Assembly: GCA_029204225.1 (NCBI GenBank) | Contig: CM055092.1 | Location: forward strand, 11,146,570-11,210,569 | Direction: 5' to 3' | Length of the DNA: 64,000 bases | Origin: Diphasiastrum complanatum | Lineage: Eukaryota; Streptophyta; Lycopodiopsida; Lycopodiales; Lycopodiaceae | Shown here: piece after piece, positions 60,918-64,000 of the stretch | How the letters are laid out: each line of letters starts with the position of its first letter | How positions within the stretch are numbered: the stretch's first letter is position 1 | Position numbers and translations under genes: made by a program | The notes under the pieces: model-generated | Databases searched by the model: none | What the model saw: only the letters and a program-made list of their open reading frames with translations | What the model was told of the DNA's origin: nothing

Positions 60918-61359
60918 TGTCAGAATTTGTGATACAAATTCTAGATGGAGTTACTAGTCCTACTAGCACTCACACATAATCAAGCATAGAGAGAATTCAG
61001 ATCATAGCTCATTGAATTGAATGGAATGATTGTGGTGGGGCGCCAGCCTTCTTAAATAGTTTCTCTAATGATTGATAAAAGCTAATGAGCCTAAAGTAAA
61101 TAGCAAAAGACAAAAAAGCTAATTGCTATAATTACTACCTATATTGGGTAAACACCCAAGATGAGTTTCTAAGTGATAAAAGCAAATCCTATTCTAGTCG
61201 TAGTGCACCCACTTACATGCATGACTAAAAACGAATTTACTATAAATAATAATGACCCTAAAATATGACTTACTATGAATAGTAATGGCCCCTAAAAATA
61301 CAACGCAGGCATGGCCAAACTATCATTAAGGGGTGTCAAATAAACATTAATTTCTAACA
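60918..61359 (-). repeat. 5' LTR of element H
   Basis: 442 bp, near-identical to 56726-57189 apart from a 22-bp deletion after CAGATCATAG and scattered substitutions. Confidence 0.95.
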
Positions 61360-61364
61360 ATTCC

Positions 61365-62110
61365 GTCATTGCATTATCGGTGAAAGATCTATCCTACCAC
61401 ATTAGAGATCTTGCAAGACTTCCAAAAGTGCTTGGGAAACTCTTGCCAAGATGTTTCAAGTAAAGAATGCGGCAAAAGTGGTGTATCTTAGAAATCAACT
61501 TTCTATCTTGAAGATGCAAGAAGGTGATTTGCTTACGAACCACTTGACGAAGATCAAGAATCTTCGAGAGGAGCTTCTTAGTATCGATGAGGTGATTGAG
61601 GACTCACAATTTGTATCTATTACTCTCAACTCTCTTCCTAATTCTTACCTTCCATTTGTGTCATCATTGAGCATTTCACTCGGGGGACAACAAATCTCCT
61701 TCGACGAACTTGTTGGCTTACTTCTTCAAGAGGAGCAAACAAGGATCAACTTTGGTGAGCAAGAAGATCAAGCTTTCTTGGCAAGGGAAGCCAAGATAAT
61801 CCAAAGGTGATCAAAAATGTAAGGAAGCTCAAGATCAAGGTAAAGGCTCCAAGAAGAAAGGTAAGTGCCACTATTGCAAGAAATTTGGGCATCACATCAA
61901 AGAATGTAGGAAGAGGCTTGCAAAGGAAGAAGAAAGAGGTAACGATACAAGTACACCAATCATCACCTTGGAGCAACAATTTGAAGAAAAGGATGATCTT
62001 TTCAATAATGATTATACTTTTGTCACTAATAATCTCATCTCTCCTCAAGATGAGATTTCTACCACTTCACCTCTTGCTGGTTTTTCAGCCAAAAAGAACT
62101 TATTCGAAGC
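61365..62110 (+). pseudogene. Element C gag, distal part
   Basis: Continues the C gag after H: SAWETLAKMFQVKNAAKV, KMQEGDLLTNHLTKIKNLREEL, SISLGGQQISFDELVG; then, after a frameshift near 61800, an intact zinc knuckle CHYCKKFGHHIKEC (61866) and the Asn/Asp-rich linker. At about 62100 the sequence jumps (deletion of protease, pre-integrase and the first integrase half) into LQSKGIHHQMTTPYT-equivalent sequence. Confidence 0.9.
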
Positions 62111-62720
62111 AAAGGTATCCATCATCAAATGACAACTCCTTATACACCTCAACAAAATGGTGTTGCAGAAAGGAAGAATCGTACTATTATAGAGATGGCT
62201 CGATGCATGCTTAAGGCAAAAGGCCTGCCTCATAAGTTTTGGGCGGAAGCGATCATAACGGCATACATTAGCAGTCGGTGTCCTACTAAAGCCTTGAAGG
62301 TATGGACTCCATATGAAGTTTGGTATGGTAAGAAGCCCAAGGTTTCTCACTTTCGCATCTTTGGTTGCACGGCTTATTCTTTCATTCCCGATAAGCTTCG
62401 ATCCAAACTTGATGATGAAGGAGTTAAGTGCATCTTTGTTGGCTATAGTAGTGAAAGCAAGGGCTATAGGTTGTTCAATTTGGATACTAATAAGATCATA
62501 GTGAGTCGTGATGTTCATTTTGATGAAAAGATCTCTTATGATGTTGCGCCCACTCATGTTATGAATGGGGACTGCCCCCATGATGCATATATTGAAGTAT
62601 TTCCAGATTTGGTGTCGCCATCTAATCGTGAAGAGGAGGGACTGCCATCTACTTCTAGTGGCTGCTTCTTCAAGTTTGCAGCCTATATATGTTCATCAAG
62701 AAGAACCTATTTATGGTGAA
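62111..62720 (+). pseudogene. Element C integrase, C-terminal half
   Basis: MTTPYTPQQNGVAERKNRTI (catalytic Glu), LPHKFWAEA, CPTKALKVWTPYEVWYGKKP, HFRIFGCTAYSFIPDKLRSK, GVKCIFVGYSSESKGYRLFN and VSRDVHFDE are well preserved. Both catalytic Asp regions were deleted. It retains the segment that B lost after TPYEVW. Confidence 0.92.
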
Positions 62721-63110
62721 GAGCAGCCTATGGAAGACTCTAGACAGCAGGTCCAAGTTCGGAACACTTTGGATAGCAAAGTGTTGGCAACGGTAAGGCT
62801 GTCGGACAGCCCAAACCAGTCCCTAAATGGACAGCAAAGTGGATCATTTCTATTAAGGGAAGACTCGTGCCTCTACTAAATCAGTAGAATTTGCTGATTT
62901 TTTTGATTTTGCTCTTACTTCTATTGAGGATGGTGCAGTAAACCTATTTTTTATGAGCAGGCTAAAGGAGTAAAATGTTGGGAGGATGCGATGCAAGAGG
63001 AGTATGACTCACTCATGAAGAACCACATTCCGATTCTTGTTGATCTTCCACATGGGGCTGGAATCTTCATCTCTCAACAACGATACATTGGGCAGATGTT
63101 GAAGCAATCT
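62721..63110 (+). pseudogene. Element C hinge and RT stub
   Basis: Hinge words shared with B (GACAGCCCAAACC, GACAGCAAAGTGGATCATTTC), then MQEEYDSLMKNHIPILVDLPHGAGIFISQQRYIGQMLKQ. The RT is cut from the N-terminal DLP motif straight to the late GIFISQQ motif, at the same point as in B (63051-63066). Confidence 0.88.
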
Positions 63111-63137
63111 TCTTTTTTCAAGCCGCCGCAAGTTGAT

Positions 63138-63850
63138 GCATGCGATGGATGCATTAGTGAAAAGTTTCATGTGAAACCTTTTCAATTTGATGTTTTAGCA
63201 AAGGCTGAAAAATTCAAGCACTCTTTGGAACCGTTTTGTACTAATCGAGGAGGGAGTCAACATGTGTCAATTAGTACTTTTGTTCAAAGTGTTAAGAACA
63301 GCATTTGTTTGGAGAGAATTTTTAATTACTTGAAAAATCTTCTAAGTCATCCCATGCCTCTTCAAGGGACAGCTTTGATGACGCCATCGTTGATGAATCT
63401 CTTGATAGTTCGCCAAATCATCTTCTTTTGGTCATTTACAGCCCATTTTACATCATGAGCAGTCCATTATGCTTCGGGAACGGCCTGCGGAAGATTATGG
63501 ACAACATGGTCCATGTTGGAACTTGGGAACACTTTGGGCAGCAAAGTGTTGAACAGCCCATAACAGTTCCTTGTCGGCTATTGGAAACTTTGCAGGACAA
63601 CAAAGAAATGTCTTACTACGAAGGGAAGGCACATGCCTCTTTGAAATCAGTACCGCTTGCTGATTTTTTTGGTTCTACACTTACTCTTTTTTTTCGAATG
63701 ATGTGGGAGCCTATGATGGATTACAAGTCCATGTTTCAACTTACTGTCGAGTTTATGTTGGTTCCCTACTTCGGATGGAGCATGAAAATCCTCACCCTTC
63801 GACTTGATGCTTCATTATTACGCATTCTTTTCCCTTTAAGTTGGACATGA
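63138..63850 (+). pseudogene. Element C appended integrase/hinge-like block
   Basis: Counterpart of the B block at 46577-47232, here with the CDGC zinc pair retained: CDGCISEKFHVKPFQFDVL, FKHSLEPFCTNRGG, STFVQS, then FGQQSVEQPITVPCRLLETL and YYEGKAHASLKSVPLADF. Frames 62991-63458 and 63428-63850 carry most of it. Downstream non-coding sequence to 63932 also matches B; after that it diverges. Confidence 0.65.
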
Positions 63851-64000
63851 TTGGGGATGAGATTTCAACTACCTCGGTGCGAAGTCTATTTGGTGACATG
63901 AAGTTCGGTGCTGAAGTTATTACTTCAAGACATTGTACTCACTGTTGATATTTATCAGAGTGCAAGTTAAGCAAATCCTTGATACCATCCAAGTCATAGT

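Larger units (their letters stand above)
56726..61359 (-). mobile_element. Nested Ty1/Copia element H
   Basis: Both LTRs (56726-57189 and 60918-61359), PBS, gag, a truncated protease-integrase segment and RT-RNase H on the minus strand. Target duplication ATTCA (56721-56725) / ATTCC (61360-61364), one mismatch; the uninterrupted sequence in element B reads ATTCC. Its insertion splits the gag of element C. Confidence 0.95.
55361..64000 (+). mobile_element. Ty1/Copia element C, same family as B, split by element H
   Basis: 5' LTR 55361-55842 and PBS 55843-55854, leader and start of gag to 56725, then H, then the rest of gag, integrase and RT stub from 61365 to the window end. The 3' LTR lies beyond 64000. 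Downstream of H the sequence matches B at about 44330 onwards, including the RT deletion and the appended block. Confidence 0.93.

Noticed and set aside
62045-62581. Minus-strand 178-codon frame opposite element C integrase
   Set aside because: Antisense shadow of well-conserved integrase codons.

Overview
This window is plant nuclear DNA dominated by transposable elements. It is AT-rich, with a plant abscisic-acid receptor gene, plant-type splice signals, many Ty1/Copia and some Ty3/Gypsy LTR-retrotransposon remnants with the tRNA-Met primer-binding site TGGTATCAGAGC, and very long (CT/GA)n microsatellites. The species cannot be named from sequence alone; I see no prokaryotic operons, rRNA, tRNA or CRISPR.

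Layout. 0-2.6 kb: a PYR/PYL/RCAR-type receptor exon on the minus strand with its flanks; it is the only clearly functional host gene. 2.6-7.1 kb: AT-rich degenerate DNA with hairpins. 7.1-9.5 kb: a 1.5-kb element with inverted arms capped by mirror-image (AG)n/(CT)n tracts, then a 309-bp tandem duplication, each copy with its own TATA box and (CT)n tract. 9.5-12.7 kb: a gag-only (TR-GAG-like) retroelement with polypurine tract and LTR, then the 3' end of a Copia element and its LTR. 12.7-23.9 kb: mostly decayed DNA with a 96-unit TC repeat, a Copia protease scrap and a SWIM-type pseudogene.

23.9-31.6 kb: a minus-strand Copia element (D) is interrupted by a plus-strand, internally deleted Copia element (E) flanked by the target duplication CTTCT. 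Part of the same or a related element (F) lies at 30.4-31.6 kb in opposite orientation. This family carries GGGTCGAA-like words arranged as in-frame 18-bp and 27-bp tandem repeats. 32-34 kb: Ty3/Gypsy integrase remnant and LTR-like sequence. 34-42 kb: sparse, with a telomere-like patch, a GC-rich island and a few candidate host exons on the minus strand.

43-48.2 kb: Copia element B, with near-identical 502-bp LTRs and target duplication AAAGA; its right LTR has a partial tandem copy. 48-51 kb: two candidate spliced exons and a Gypsy RNase H scrap. 51.3-54.5 kb: minus-strand Copia element G with an intact integrase DDE triad. 55.4-64 kb: Copia element C, same family as B, open at the window edge and split by minus-strand Copia element H (56726-61359).

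B and C share the same removal of most of reverse transcriptase and the same appended, degenerate second integrase/hinge block, so they look like members of a non-autonomous lineage mobilised in trans. H keeps a nearly complete reverse transcriptase/RNase H (YVDD present, one nonsense codon) but lacks the integrase core. None of the elements appears autonomous.
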